Assembly (NCBI GenBank): GCA_900550635.1
Contig: URSZ01000031.1
Location: 1 to 20,805 of the forward strand
DNA: 20,805 bases
Source of the DNA: an uncultured Prevotella sp.
GTDB taxonomy: Bacteria; Bacteroidota; Bacteroidia; Bacteroidales; Bacteroidaceae
Direction: 5' to 3'
The first letter of the stretch is position 1. The number at the start of each line of letters is the position of its first letter. Under the pieces are notes generated by a model, which worked only from the letters and a program-made list of their open reading frames with translations, was not told where the DNA came from and searched no databases. The position numbers and the translations under genes were made by a program. Shown here one piece after another: positions 1 to 8,673 of the stretch.

Positions 1-1
1 C

Positions 2-781
2 GCGCCCGACCAGGCAAAACTCGAAAACCTGCGTGCCTTCATCTCGCGATTCGGCTACAAGCTGCGCACCGAGGGAAACAAGGAGGAAACGGCACGAAGC
101 CTGAACAAACTGCTCGACGAGGTGAAAGGAAAAAAAGAGCAGCAACTCATCGAGACAATAGCCCTGCGCGCCATGATGAAAGCGCATTACAGCATAGAGA
201 ACATTGGCCACTACGGACTGATGTTCAAGTATTACACACACTTCACCTCGCCAATACGCCGCTATCCCGACACCATGGTGCACCGCCTGCTAACGCGCTA
301 CACCATGGGCGGCCGTTCGGCCTCGGCCGAAAAATACGAGGAACTGTGCGAGCACTCGAGCGCAATGGAGCAGCTGGCCGAATCGGCCGAGCGCGCGAGC
401 ATAAAATACAAGCAGGTCGAATTCATGGCCGACCGCCTCGGGCAGGAGTTCGACGGCACGGTAAGCGGCGTTACCGAGTTCGGAATATACGTTGAGGTGG
501 ACGACAACAAATGCGAGGGCATGGTTCCGCTGCGCGACCTACTGGACGACTACTACGAGTTCGACGAGAAAAACTACTGCCTCGTGGGACGCCGCCTGCA
601 CCGCCGCTACTCCATTGGCGACAAGGTGAGAATAAAGGTAGCGCGCGCAAACCTTGACCGCCGCCAGCTCGACTTCACGCTCGTCAGCGACGACAATCAC
701 GCCATACCGGCACCGGAAACGGCGAAAGCGGGTTACGGTAAGCCGCACCCTTCGCCCGGAAAGAAAAAACACAGCAAATAA
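2..781 (+). CDS. rnr: Ribonuclease R, C-terminal part (5' end outside window)
   Basis: This is the last 259 residues of an RNase II/RNase R family 3'-5' exoribonuclease, which degrades structured RNA processively in the cytoplasm. The frame is open from base 2, so the gene begins upstream of the window. The first ~130 residues are the end of the RNB catalytic domain, including the family motif HFTSPIRRYPD and the following HRLL helix. Next comes an S1 RNA-binding domain, starting near EFDGTVSGVTEFGIYVEV and ending near RRQLDFTLV. The protein ends in a short basic tail (GKKKHSK), as is common in RNase R. No frame damage is visible. It converges on the cation transporter gene, with a 14-bp hairpin between them. 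RNase R is preferred to RNase II because of the downstream S1 domain with a basic tail, but the missing N-terminal cold-shock domains cannot be checked here. Confidence 0.93.
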   Translation, partial: APDQAKLENLRAFISRFGYKLRTEGNKEETARSLNKLLDEVKGKKEQQLIETIALRAMMKAHYSIENIGHYGLMFKYYTHFTSPIRRYPDTMVHRLLTRYTMGGRSASAEKYEELCEHSSAMEQLAESAERASIKYKQVEFMADRLGQEFDGTVSGVTEFGIYVEVDDNKCEGMVPLRDLLDDYYEFDEKNYCLVGRRLHRRYSIGDKVRIKVARANLDRRQLDFTLVSDDNHAIPAPETAKAGYGKPHPSPGKKKHSK

Positions 782-800
782 ACAAACCACCCGGCAAATA

Positions 801-835
801 AACGCCGCGTCTCCATGAAAAGGAGACGCGGCGTT
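801..835. terminator. Bidirectional hairpin terminator between convergent genes
   Basis: A perfect 14-bp inverted repeat (801-814 with 822-835) encloses a 7-nt loop. The arms begin AA and end TT, so both strands carry a short A/T flank. It lies between the 3' ends of the RNase R and cation transporter genes, as expected of a shared terminator. The T-tract is short, so efficiency is uncertain. Confidence 0.75.
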
Positions 836-857
836 TGCGTATATCGCGCTTTAGCGC

Positions 858-1784
858 CTAATCCTTGCCACTGCCCGGCGCAACGTACTGCCCGTTCACC
901 TTAAGCGGCTCTATGTGCAGGTTGATGTACGTGCCCTCGCCGAAGTTGCAGCGCAGCTCACGCTCTATGTCGGTGGCGCAACGGTGAGCCTCGTACAGCG
1001 TAACGTCGCCCGGCATACGCAGGTGCATTTCGATGGATATGTTGTTGCCAATGCGGCGTGTGCGCAGGTTATGAATGCCGCTCACGCCCTTTTCCGCACC
1101 TGCTATTTCCAATATCCTGCGCTCCGTTTCCTCGGGCAGGCTCTTCTCGAGCAGTTCGTCCGACGCCTGTTTCATAAGTTTCAACGCCGTCCTTATTATA
1201 AACACACTCACCACCACCGCAGCTATAGGGTCGAGCACCGCCCAGCGGTCGCCAAGGAAAATAGCCCCGCCTATGCCCGCGGCCGTGCCAATCGACGAGA
1301 ATGCGTCGCTGCGGTGGTGCCACGCATTGGCCACCACGGCCCGTGAACCCACCTGCCGCCCCACCCTGACGGTGAAGCGGTAGCACCATTCCTTCGACAC
1401 AATGCTTATTACCGCAGCCCAAAAGGCTATCATGCCCGGCTGTTCCAAAGCCTTGCCGCGCATGGCCGCCGCAATCTTCTCCACCCCGCCGTAAAGTATC
1501 ATTATGCCTACGGCAAACAAAGCCAACCCTATGAACGCCGTAGCCAGCGTTTCGTACTTGCCATGGCCGTAGTTGTGGTCGCGGTCCTGAGGCTTGTTGC
1601 TGAGTTTCACGAACACTATTACAACCACGTCGGTAACCAGGTCGGAAAGCGAATGCACCGCGTCGGCAATCATAGCCGACGAACGCCCCAGTATACCGAA
1701 GGCAAACTTCAGGGCCACAAGCAGCAGATTCACTACACTGCCCAGCACCGTAACGCGGTAAATCTTGCGTTCACGCGAATCCAT
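858..1784 (-). CDS. Cation diffusion facilitator (CDF) transporter, probable Zn2+ exporter
   Basis: This 308-aa inner-membrane protein has the usual CDF length and layout: about six transmembrane helices in residues 10-205, then a cytoplasmic metal-binding domain of about 90 residues. CDF proteins export divalent metals in exchange for protons. The transport site is visible as H44/D48 in ADAVHSLSD (helix 2) and H156/D160 in WHHRSD (helix 5). This HD-HD arrangement is associated with zinc selectivity in ZnT-type members, whereas E. coli YiiP has DD-HD; zinc is therefore the likely substrate, by inference. The C-terminal domain carries GISGIHNL-like and IEMHLRM segments typical of the ferredoxin-like fold. 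The ATG at 1784 gives a sensible N-terminus (MDSRERKIYR) just before helix 1. It appears to be monocistronic. Confidence 0.93.
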   Translation of the reverse strand: MDSRERKIYRVTVLGSVVNLLLVALKFAFGILGRSSAMIADAVHSLSDLVTDVVVIVFVKLSNKPQDRDHNYGHGKYETLATAFIGLALFAVGIMILYGGVEKIAAAMRGKALEQPGMIAFWAAVISIVSKEWCYRFTVRVGRQVGSRAVVANAWHHRSDAFSSIGTAAGIGGAIFLGDRWAVLDPIAAVVVSVFIIRTALKLMKQASDELLEKSLPEETERRILEIAGAEKGVSGIHNLRTRRIGNNISIEMHLRMPGDVTLYEAHRCATDIERELRCNFGEGTYINLHIEPLKVNGQYVAPGSGKD

Positions 1785-1837
1785 AATACGTTTTATTTCA
1801 CATCAATGAAAAACGGGACAACCCCCGTAACAGGCTA

Positions 1838-1871
1838 CAAATGTATTGAAAAAATCAAATACCCCGGCAAC
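1838..1871 (-). promoter_or_regulatory. Putative promoter of the CDF gene
   Basis: On the minus strand TACATTTG (1845-1838) matches the Bacteroidetes -7 consensus TAnnTTTG exactly, 53 nt before the start codon. A GTTG at 1871-1868 could serve as the -33 element with 22-nt spacing, which is a weak match. The rest of the 1785-2025 gap shows only a small inverted repeat (CCCGT...ACGGG, 2007-2023) and no gene. Confidence 0.4.
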
Positions 1872-2025
1872 GTAATCTGCCTTAATCTTACACACGCGGC
1901 CGGTGGAGGATAGAAATTCCCCTGCTGTGCTTGCGGCCGGTGCAGCGAGTTCGTTATCGTAGCCGTCGTTCAGACGCGATTCGCTATGTCTAAACCGTTG
2001 GAAAACCCGTGCCGCAAAACGGGCA

Positions 2026-2278
2026 TTTCAGGTGCGGAAAATTGAAAACTGGTTTTCAGTGTGTTTATCCCACGTGGGAGCAAATAAAAAATACAAGGCA
2101 CATATTTCAAAATATGTCTGACCTATTTTAAAATATCTCAGACATATTTTCCACCCTGTGGAAACTGCATTGAAACATTCCCCGAAAATGCGGACAAAAC
2201 GCAGACACGCGCCGGGACAACGGGTACACACGTCAAACAAACACGTGAATCGTCTGGATTCGTGTCGTTGTCGTAGAG
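2026..2278 (+). repeat. Intergenic palindromic repeat, copy A (full length)
   Basis: Copy A of a dispersed intergenic repeat found five times in the window. In order it has: a TGAAAAC-TG-GTTTTCA palindrome near 2043, the palindrome CCCACGTGGG, the block AAAAAATACAAGGCACATATTTC, and a 13-bp perfect inverted repeat (2109-2121 with 2138-2150, centred on GTCTGA/TCAGAC, 16-nt A/T-rich loop). A conserved distal block follows (GCATTGAAACAT, then GCGGACAAAACGCAGACACGC). Bases 2026-2214 are identical to 3900-4088. The part beyond 2214 matches only the diverged copy at 8860-9101. It fills most of the gap between the ATPase 3' end and the CDF 5' end. A 70-aa open frame crosses it on the minus strand but is judged non-coding. 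Confidence 0.85.
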
Positions 2279-2313
2279 GGAATAACCGGCTTACACCGGT
2301 GTTTATGCGCCGT

Positions 2314-3684
2314 TCAAAGCAGCGGCGTCATATACAAGGGCAGGTACACTACTCCATTCTCTACTTTCAGGTCCTTGTCGTGAAGCACATAAGGCGTTGA
2401 CAGGCAGTGGCCGTATTTGGCAATACATTTTTTCAGGGAGTTCAACGTGTAACGCTGCCCCGACTTTACTTCTATGGGCGAGATATTGTGCCTGCTTGTA
2501 ATCACAGGTTTGCTTATAAGAAAGTCTATCTCCATGCGGTCTTCGGCCGACGTGCGCGAACTGTTGCTGAAAAAATACAGCTTGTGTCCGGCGGCGCGGA
2601 GCATTTGCGCAACTATGTTTTCAACCAACATACCCTCGTTTACTTCAAGTTTGTCGAACATCAGCTTGCGGTAAAGGTCGGCGCCTACAATGCCACGTTC
2701 GTCAAAAGCATGGCTTATGAGAAGCCCCGTGTCGCCCATGTAACATTTCAGCGTGGTACGTTCTTCGTTAAGTTTAAGCCCTATGCTCGGTTCGGTAGAA
2801 TTATAACAGCAGTTGATAATACGTGCGTCGTCCAGCCAAAAGAACGCCTGCGAATAATCGCGCATGCGCGCCTCGCTTTTCAAAGCCGAGAGCACGAACT
2901 TCTTTTCGTGTTTCTGCAACTGGCCGGGTATTTCTTCGAATATGGCAGCCGCCTTGGTTTCCTGGTTGTCGGCATACTTGCGTATGTCATTGCGATAGAG
3001 CGCCAGTATGTCGCGCTTGGTTTCGTCCACTCTTTCGAAGTCTTTGGTTTCCATGTATTTCAATACGGCCTGCGGCATACCTCCCACAATAAGGTATTGA
3101 CGGAAACAGTCCATCGCCCTGCGGTGGAAGGCACCCATGGGCATAAGTTTGGAAAACTGCATACGCATATACGGCATAAGCATGTCATCACCCAAGGCCC
3201 AGAGGAATTCCTCGAAATCCATTGGAAACATCTCTACAGCATGCTCCTCCGACGGCAGCATAATGTCTTTTACATTCTTCTTTATCGAAACGAGCGAGCC
3301 GGTTTCTATATAGTCATACCGCCTGTCGGCAACAAGGTGCTTTATAGCCGCCCGGGCACGGGGACAAAACTGAACTTCGTCGAATATAACCAGCGAACGG
3401 GCTTCCTCGTCCTTAACCTTACGCGGAACAAGCCTCCGTTTGAAGTACAATTCAAGGTTCATGAAAAGCATGTCGAGGTCGTCCACGTAGTGGTCGAAAA
3501 ACTCCTTTACCTTGGGGTTTACCTTACTGAAATCCACCAGGATGTACGACTCATATTCGTTACGCGCAAACTCCTCTGCCACATAGCTTTTACCTATACG
3601 CCTTGCGCCTTCTATCAATAAGGCCGTGTCGCCCCGGCGGTTCTTTTTCCAATCCAGCAGTTTGCTATATATCTTTCTTTTCAT
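2314..3684 (-). CDS. AAA ATPase with DUF4143 (ATP-binding protein)
   Basis: This 456-aa protein belongs to the AAA_14/DUF4143 family common in Bacteroidales. Its cellular role is not established, and no substrate can be named. The N-terminal P-loop is clear: Walker A GARRIGKS at residues 26-33 and Walker B SLVIFDEVQ near residue 100, followed by the sensor-like YIETGSL segment. The middle contains the family signatures MFPMDFEEFLWALG and QYLIVGGMPQAV. The C-terminal half is a nuclease-like fold typical of DUF4143, with EVNEGMLVENIVAQML and then EIDFLI ... ISPIEVKSGQRY, resembling the E/D-x-K core of PD-(D/E)XK proteins. ATG at 3684 is chosen; an in-frame GTG two codons upstream (3690) is possible. 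The gene stands alone and is bracketed by exact 189-bp repeat copies, which suggests recent rearrangement. Confidence 0.88.
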   Translation of the reverse strand: MKRKIYSKLLDWKKNRRGDTALLIEGARRIGKSYVAEEFARNEYESYILVDFSKVNPKVKEFFDHYVDDLDMLFMNLELYFKRRLVPRKVKDEEARSLVIFDEVQFCPRARAAIKHLVADRRYDYIETGSLVSIKKNVKDIMLPSEEHAVEMFPMDFEEFLWALGDDMLMPYMRMQFSKLMPMGAFHRRAMDCFRQYLIVGGMPQAVLKYMETKDFERVDETKRDILALYRNDIRKYADNQETKAAAIFEEIPGQLQKHEKKFVLSALKSEARMRDYSQAFFWLDDARIINCCYNSTEPSIGLKLNEERTTLKCYMGDTGLLISHAFDERGIVGADLYRKLMFDKLEVNEGMLVENIVAQMLRAAGHKLYFFSNSSRTSAEDRMEIDFLISKPVITSRHNISPIEVKSGQRYTLNSLKKCIAKYGHCLSTPYVLHDKDLKVENGVVYLPLYMTPLL

Positions 3685-3899
3685 TCTCACTTATACAAGA
3701 TTATCAAGCATATAATATTTCACGTATTCAAGGTTTTCTAGGTTGTAAAAATACACTTTTTCGCGGAAACAGACTCTTTCCAAAAACGTTTCTACAAAAA
3801 TTTTTACGGTATTAACATGGCTGGCACGATATGAACGAAACAAAATCCCGCAAAAAACACGGCCATAAATATTGCGGTTTTTCATACGAAAAACGTCAC

Positions 3900-4088
3900 T
3901 TTCAGGTGCGGAAAATTGAAAACTGGTTTTCAGTGTGTTTATCCCACGTGGGAGCAAATAAAAAATACAAGGCACATATTTCAAAATATGTCTGACCTAT
4001 TTTAAAATATCTCAGACATATTTTCCACCCTGTGGAAACTGCATTGAAACATTCCCCGAAAATGCGGACAAAACGCAGACACGCGCCG
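3900..4088 (+). repeat. Intergenic palindromic repeat, copy B (right end truncated)
   Basis: This copy is identical base for base to 2026-2214, in direct orientation, with an offset of 1874 bp. Its large inverted repeat lies at 3983-3995 and 4012-4024. The match stops at 4088, where copy A continues for about 65 bases, so copy B lacks the distal end. The preceding stretch, 3685-3899, is A/T-rich and lies upstream of the ATPase gene. It holds -7-like boxes such as TAATCTTG on the minus strand but no coding sequence I can support. Confidence 0.85.
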
Positions 4089-4130
4089 CGTCGCGCGGCA
4101 CCGAACGGGGCTATGCCCGGCAACCACCCT

Positions 4131-4206
4131 TGTAGAGGCGCGATGAATCGCGCCTCAAAATTGATTTAACATAAATCGGGGTAGACGCGATAAATCGCGT
4201 CTCTAC
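4131..4206. repeat. Pair of short GCGAT-type hairpin repeats
   Basis: Two similar short palindromes sit 36 nt apart. The first is GAGGCGCGAT-GA-ATCGCGCCTC (4135-4156, 10-bp arms). The second has GACGCGAT-AA-ATCGCGTC (4184-4201) with flanking GTA/TAC. Both belong to the same GTAGAGRCGCGAT-ATCGCGYCTC pattern. The R/Y difference is compensated in both arms, so each remains palindromic. They lie in the non-coding gap between repeat copy B and the large secreted protein gene. Bases 4207-4262 show nothing further. Confidence 0.7.
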
Positions 4207-4262
4207 GAGGGAGGGGAACAGCAGGTGTGGTGCAGGAGTGTCGTTTGGGGCGAATGCACATT

Positions 4263-4298
4263 AAAAATCCCGCAACCCTTTGCGGGGCTGCGGGATTT
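4263..4298 (-). terminator. Rho-independent terminator of the large secreted protein gene
   Basis: AAATCCCGCA (4265-4274) pairs with TGCGGGATTT (4289-4298), with additional G/C pairing inside. On the minus strand the hairpin is followed by TTTTTAA. It begins 24 nt after the stop codon of the large gene. Confidence 0.8.
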
Positions 4299-4321
4299 GA
4301 AAAAATGCATATGAAGAAGTG

Positions 4322-7300
4322 TTATTTGACAAGTATTTTCTTCTTTCCTACGATGTAGATTCCCTTGGCGAGGTTCTTGGTGGCTTCGGAAGCCTTGACG
4401 TTGCGTTTCAGGAGCACGCCGTCAATGCTGTAAACGTCTACCGTGGCGTTTGCGTCGCCTGTTATTTCAACCTTGCCTATGTTGTTGATTACACCGTTGA
4501 CGCTGATGGTCTTGTCAACCGAGCCACCGAGGTCTTTCACCTTGGTGAAGTCGATGTAACCGCTGCGGCCTGCAATGAATATGCCGGCGTCGGTGCCTAC
4601 CTTGAGCTCGGAGTTGTCGAAGTATAGGTTGGCTTCGCCCGTTATGTTGAAGCCTTCGAGCGTTCCAACAAGGCCGTTGCTTACAATGGCCGAGGTGTCG
4701 GTTATGGCGTTGGCTTCTGCCGGCGGCAGGTTGAATATTAGCGGTTGCTGGCCTTCTTCGTTGGGTTCGTCGTTTGTAACAATCACGAACGGTTCGCCGG
4801 CTTCGAATTCATCCTTAGCGGTTAGCGTGAGGGTGTACGAAGGTTCTTCGCCCTCGGCGCCTTCTTCCTCTACAACGCTGTTGATAGCGTAAGTGGAGAC
4901 GTTGTTGTTAGCGCTCACGGCGTTGTCGCCCGTCGTTGCCCACGGCAGCGTGATGATAGAGGTTGACTGTGCCGGATAGTGGTTGATATTCACCGTTTCG
5001 GTAATCTCGTCAACGCGATCGAAGCGCCAAGCCTGCTGATGGTCGCCGTTAGCCGGGAAGTTGAGCACCACGAATTCCGTTCCGTCGGCCTTGATACGGT
5101 CGAACGGGTCGGTTACGCCCTCTTGCTGGAGCGCGAAGCAGCCCATGCCGTAGTAGTAGATGTTGTAAGGCACCGGCTCATGGCTCATGAGCGGGCTGCT
5201 GCCGGCTCCCTGGCCGCGGTATGCGCCCCAGTACTGCCCCGTGCCGAGGTTCTGGATTGCGTATTGTCCCGTGCTCGGTGCTTCGCCGTCGCCAACGGGT
5301 ACAAAGCGCCAGATTGCGTACACGTCGATGTATTCGTTGCCTATCGGATAGTTGCCAATCTTGAGCTGCGTGCCGGTTGAGGTGCTTTGCAGGAATACGG
5401 GCTGGTCGATTGCGTATTCGCGCGTTGAGCCGCTGCGGATAACATACCAAACGTAAGGTTCAATCTGGTTTACATGCGTCATGAACGTCTTGAAGGCCGC
5501 ATTCATGTTGTCTGTAGCGGCTGTTAGCTCTGCCTTTGTAAAGTTGGGCGGGACAATGGTGGCGTAGATACCGTCGATGGCCTGCTCGAACTCGTCCACT
5601 GCGTCGTAGCTGTCAACGAAGCCTACTTCGTCGCCTTCTTCAGTCAGGGCAATGGCCTGCTTGTAGTCGTTGTACAGTGAGCTGAACTCCGTGGTGTCTA
5701 TCCATGCCTCTAAAAGCTTGTCGTAAGCGGCCTGGAGGGTAGGTATCACGTCGTCGCCGATAACGCCTGTTTCAATGGCAGCTTCGGTGTCGGCTATGGT
5801 TTGTTTGAGTTCATCTATTATGGCCTTTACTTCAGGATAGTTCACCTGCGAGGCGGGTTCGCTGCCCGTGTATGGATAGAGGTTGTATTCCGACATGGTG
5901 AAGAACGGGTGGCCGAAGTTGTCGGACATGGCGAAGTTGTCGTTCACTTCGAGCACTTTCATTATGAAGTAGGTGTATCCCGTGCCGTCGATGGGTTTCT
6001 TCGAGGTGTAGAACGTGTCGGTGGTTATCATGGGCAGCCCGTCGGCCGTTGTGAGCGTGTCGGGGTGCTCCCACGTTTCGCCGTCGTTCGACAGCGCGAT
6101 GGCTATCTTTGTGGGACGGCAGGCGGCGTTGTTGCTCTCGTTGGCGTCGAAGCAGCGCTTTGCCCAGTGTATGCCGAACTTGTCGGGCAAGCCGTTTGGA
6201 GCGTAAACGCGCAGGTAGTGATAGTCGTCGATAGGTTCAAGACTGTTGTAGCGCGAGTGGAAAATGGTGCTCACGTCGCCGTCGATAAGGTTGGCAAGGC
6301 TTGTCCTCTCGCCCGACGTTCCGTCCCAGACGTAAGCCTCGGCATTTGTGTAAAGCTGGCTTGCGTCGGTGGCAACAGGGTCGTCGTAGTCGTAAACAGG
6401 CACGTCGGTTTCAAGAAGTTTTGCCTCGGCGGTGTTAATCAGGTTACGCAGCGTGTCGATACGGTTGCGGTTCAAGGCCTCGGCTATTAGTTTCTCTGCT
6501 TCGGCTGCGTCCACAGGCTCCATGTACCATTTCGAGGGGTCGCCCTCGGCGTAGCAGAGTGTGCCGTTGTTGGCGTTGTCCCACGAAAGGGCGTGGTAGG
6601 AGTAAAGCGGCTGCGCGGTGTTATAGACGTTGATTATGCCGCTTGCGTCCACGAAGTCGAGGTAGTGCACGGTCTCAGGCTCTGGTGTGGAAGTTATCTC
6701 CACGCCGCGGCCGAGGTTCGTGCCGCTTGAGATGTATTGCTTGGTCGATGTGTTCTGTATGTAGAAGTGGCCGTCATCGTCGCCCGTAAAGGTTACTTTC
6801 CAAATGTAGTCGGCGGTGCCGTTGTCGCGGCTCCACTCAACTCTTGCCACGTTGGTGTGGTGTTGCGTCCAGGCAAGCGTTGCCACGGTGGGGTCGTCGG
6901 GAACCATTTGCAGTATGTAAGGATTGGCCACGTAGAAGCGGTAGTAACCCTCGGTAAGCTGGTTGCGCGAGTTGTCGTCCACCTTGGCAATGGCGTTCTT
7001 TATATTGGCGAGGTATGCGCCGTACTCTTCTTCGGTGTGCTGGTTACCCACTTCGGCCACGGCTGTTTCGTAGGCCGCCTTTATCTCATCGTAAATGGCC
7101 TGGTTGTTAAGCTGGCCTATGCGGTTGCCCACGGTGTACTTGTCCAAGAGGTCGGTGTTCTGGCTGAGGTAAAGCTCGAGACGGTCGTGGTTGAGTGTGG
7201 AAAGCACTTGCTGGAGAACGTCTTCGGGCACTTTGCGCAGTATCCACGTCGAGGGGGAGGTGTTGCCGTCCTGGTCGTGGAGAACGATGGTGCTGCCAGT

Positions 7301-8578
7301 GCCTTCGCCGTTACCGTGGTCCATCTGGTGATAGGCTTGCACGCCGCCGTCCCACTGTATGCGGTAGTTGCCGGCGTGGTTGAGCTTGGTGACGAACTGC
7401 CGGCAGGCCGGGAGGTCGGACATGTAGAGAACCTCAAGGTGCGCGTTGTAGAGCGTGGAATCGGCGTACAGGCCGCAGCCGAGGTTTTCTATCATGTACG
7501 CGCTGTCGGCTACCTGCGTGAACTTCCAGATAAACGCGCCGGTGGGTTCAATTTCTTTCCAGCCCACCTGGTCCATGTAATTAATAGGGCCATACCAGCC
7601 GTAGTTGGTCTTGCCGCTCTGCTGGAAGGCGTCGTATCCCGCCGTGATGTAGTAGTATCCGCCGTCCTTTATCTGCACGGAGTTGGCCGGGTCGTCAAAA
7701 AACTCCACAAGCTCCATGATTTCGTCGTAAGCGGCCTTGCACTCCTCGTCGCTCATCGTTGCGATATTGTTGATGGCGTTGAACACAAGCTCAGTGTATT
7801 GTATTACTTTTTCCTCGTTGTTAATGAAGCCCGGGTCGGTGCCGTAGGCATATTCGCCTTCCCAGTTGGCCGGCAGATTGTCGAGGTATATCTGGAGAAA
7901 GTCGCGTGCTCCGCTGGGTACGTAGTAGCGGTGTATGTTCCACACGTTGGTATCCAGGTACTCGAAGTAGCTGCAAGTTGTCCCGCTCTCTTCGTTTGAG
8001 ATGAACGCACGCCCGTTGGGTATAGACTCGTCTATGCACAGGATTGTTATGCACGTGGGGTCGTCAATCCAGTCGATAGGCGTGGAAAGCGAGCCGTAGT
8101 TTACCGAGCCGTAAGGCTCTCCCTCGCTCGAGTAGTGGAAACAGAATGGTGCGGCTTCGGCGATGTCGTCTACCATGTGCAAGCGGTTGGCACGGGTGTT
8201 GGGGTCGTTGTCAAAGCTGCCTGTGGCGATGTATTCGCCGGTTTCCTTGTTTTGCAGGTAGTACTGCGCTTCGCCGGTAACGGCGTTTGGCTCGTCGGCC
8301 AAGTGGAGCACCCATACTATCTCGAGCGGCACTTCGTCACTACCGGGACGTATGAGTTTGGGAAGGTTACCGATGTCGGCCGGGTCCAAATCCTTGAAAG
8401 GCCCGAGGTAACTGCCACGACTGGTAGTGACGCTGCGCCCTTCAAATACTACTTCCATGCCGTCAGCCACCTCCTCGGGATAAATGCTCGAGCCGATGAC
8501 GTAATCCTGCGCATGGAGCGACGGCACTGCCGCCAATGCGACGAGCAATGCCAGGATTAAGATTTTTGTTCTTTTCAT
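4322..8578 (-). CDS. Large secreted multi-domain protein with type IX sorting tail
   Basis: This 1418-aa exported protein begins with a clear signal peptide (MKRTKILILALLVALAAVPSLHAQ). ATG 8578 is therefore chosen over an in-frame ATG 21 codons upstream. Four modules of about 120-150 residues resemble beta-trefoil or ricin-like repeats with YYLQN, YMIEN, FYIQN and YAIQN segments (roughly residues 85-210, 305-450, 543-688 and 1040-1190). Residues ~740-905 look like a discoidin/F5-8 type C carbohydrate-binding domain (LIDGDVSTIFHSRY ... IALSNDGETW). Helical FIVAR-like spacers lie at ~455-535 and ~910-1035. The C-terminus (~1346-1418) ends VDVYSIDGVLLKRNV ... GIYIVGKKKILVK, a type IX secretion sorting domain. 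The protein probably crosses the outer membrane and binds glycans at the surface or outside the cell. No catalytic domain is evident. Domain names are inferred from sequence pattern, not from a search. Confidence 0.85.
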   Translation of the reverse strand: MKRTKILILALLVALAAVPSLHAQDYVIGSSIYPEEVADGMEVVFEGRSVTTSRGSYLGPFKDLDPADIGNLPKLIRPGSDEVPLEIVWVLHLADEPNAVTGEAQYYLQNKETGEYIATGSFDNDPNTRANRLHMVDDIAEAAPFCFHYSSEGEPYGSVNYGSLSTPIDWIDDPTCITILCIDESIPNGRAFISNEESGTTCSYFEYLDTNVWNIHRYYVPSGARDFLQIYLDNLPANWEGEYAYGTDPGFINNEEKVIQYTELVFNAINNIATMSDEECKAAYDEIMELVEFFDDPANSVQIKDGGYYYITAGYDAFQQSGKTNYGWYGPINYMDQVGWKEIEPTGAFIWKFTQVADSAYMIENLGCGLYADSTLYNAHLEVLYMSDLPACRQFVTKLNHAGNYRIQWDGGVQAYHQMDHGNGEGTGSTIVLHDQDGNTSPSTWILRKVPEDVLQQVLSTLNHDRLELYLSQNTDLLDKYTVGNRIGQLNNQAIYDEIKAAYETAVAEVGNQHTEEEYGAYLANIKNAIAKVDDNSRNQLTEGYYRFYVANPYILQMVPDDPTVATLAWTQHHTNVARVEWSRDNGTADYIWKVTFTGDDDGHFYIQNTSTKQYISSGTNLGRGVEITSTPEPETVHYLDFVDASGIINVYNTAQPLYSYHALSWDNANNGTLCYAEGDPSKWYMEPVDAAEAEKLIAEALNRNRIDTLRNLINTAEAKLLETDVPVYDYDDPVATDASQLYTNAEAYVWDGTSGERTSLANLIDGDVSTIFHSRYNSLEPIDDYHYLRVYAPNGLPDKFGIHWAKRCFDANESNNAACRPTKIAIALSNDGETWEHPDTLTTADGLPMITTDTFYTSKKPIDGTGYTYFIMKVLEVNDNFAMSDNFGHPFFTMSEYNLYPYTGSEPASQVNYPEVKAIIDELKQTIADTEAAIETGVIGDDVIPTLQAAYDKLLEAWIDTTEFSSLYNDYKQAIALTEEGDEVGFVDSYDAVDEFEQAIDGIYATIVPPNFTKAELTAATDNMNAAFKTFMTHVNQIEPYVWYVIRSGSTREYAIDQPVFLQSTSTGTQLKIGNYPIGNEYIDVYAIWRFVPVGDGEAPSTGQYAIQNLGTGQYWGAYRGQGAGSSPLMSHEPVPYNIYYYGMGCFALQQEGVTDPFDRIKADGTEFVVLNFPANGDHQQAWRFDRVDEITETVNINHYPAQSTSIITLPWATTGDNAVSANNNVSTYAINSVVEEEGAEGEEPSYTLTLTAKDEFEAGEPFVIVTNDEPNEEGQQPLIFNLPPAEANAITDTSAIVSNGLVGTLEGFNITGEANLYFDNSELKVGTDAGIFIAGRSGYIDFTKVKDLGGSVDKTISVNGVINNIGKVEITGDANATVDVYSIDGVLLKRNVKASEATKNLAKGIYIVGKKKILVK

Positions 8579-8673
8579 ATAACAGTATTTAAAGTTAGTG
8601 GTTCCTGTTGCGGTGCAATCGGGGATGTGAAATCTTCGCACCCATATAAGGTCGGTTTAAACGCCGACAAATA

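Noticed and set aside
2028..2240. 70-aa frame in repeat copy A (and its counterparts in copies B and C)
   Set aside because: Most substitutions between copies change amino acids while hairpin bases are kept, so the repeat is unlikely to encode a protein.
2407..3621. 404-aa open frame on the + strand opposite the AAA ATPase
   Set aside because: It is the complement of a clear ATPase gene with Walker motifs, and its product shows no domain or signal sequence.
6737..7999. 420-aa open frame on the + strand inside the large secreted protein gene
   Set aside because: Valine/histidine-rich product typical of antisense reading of a G/C-biased gene; no start signals or family features.
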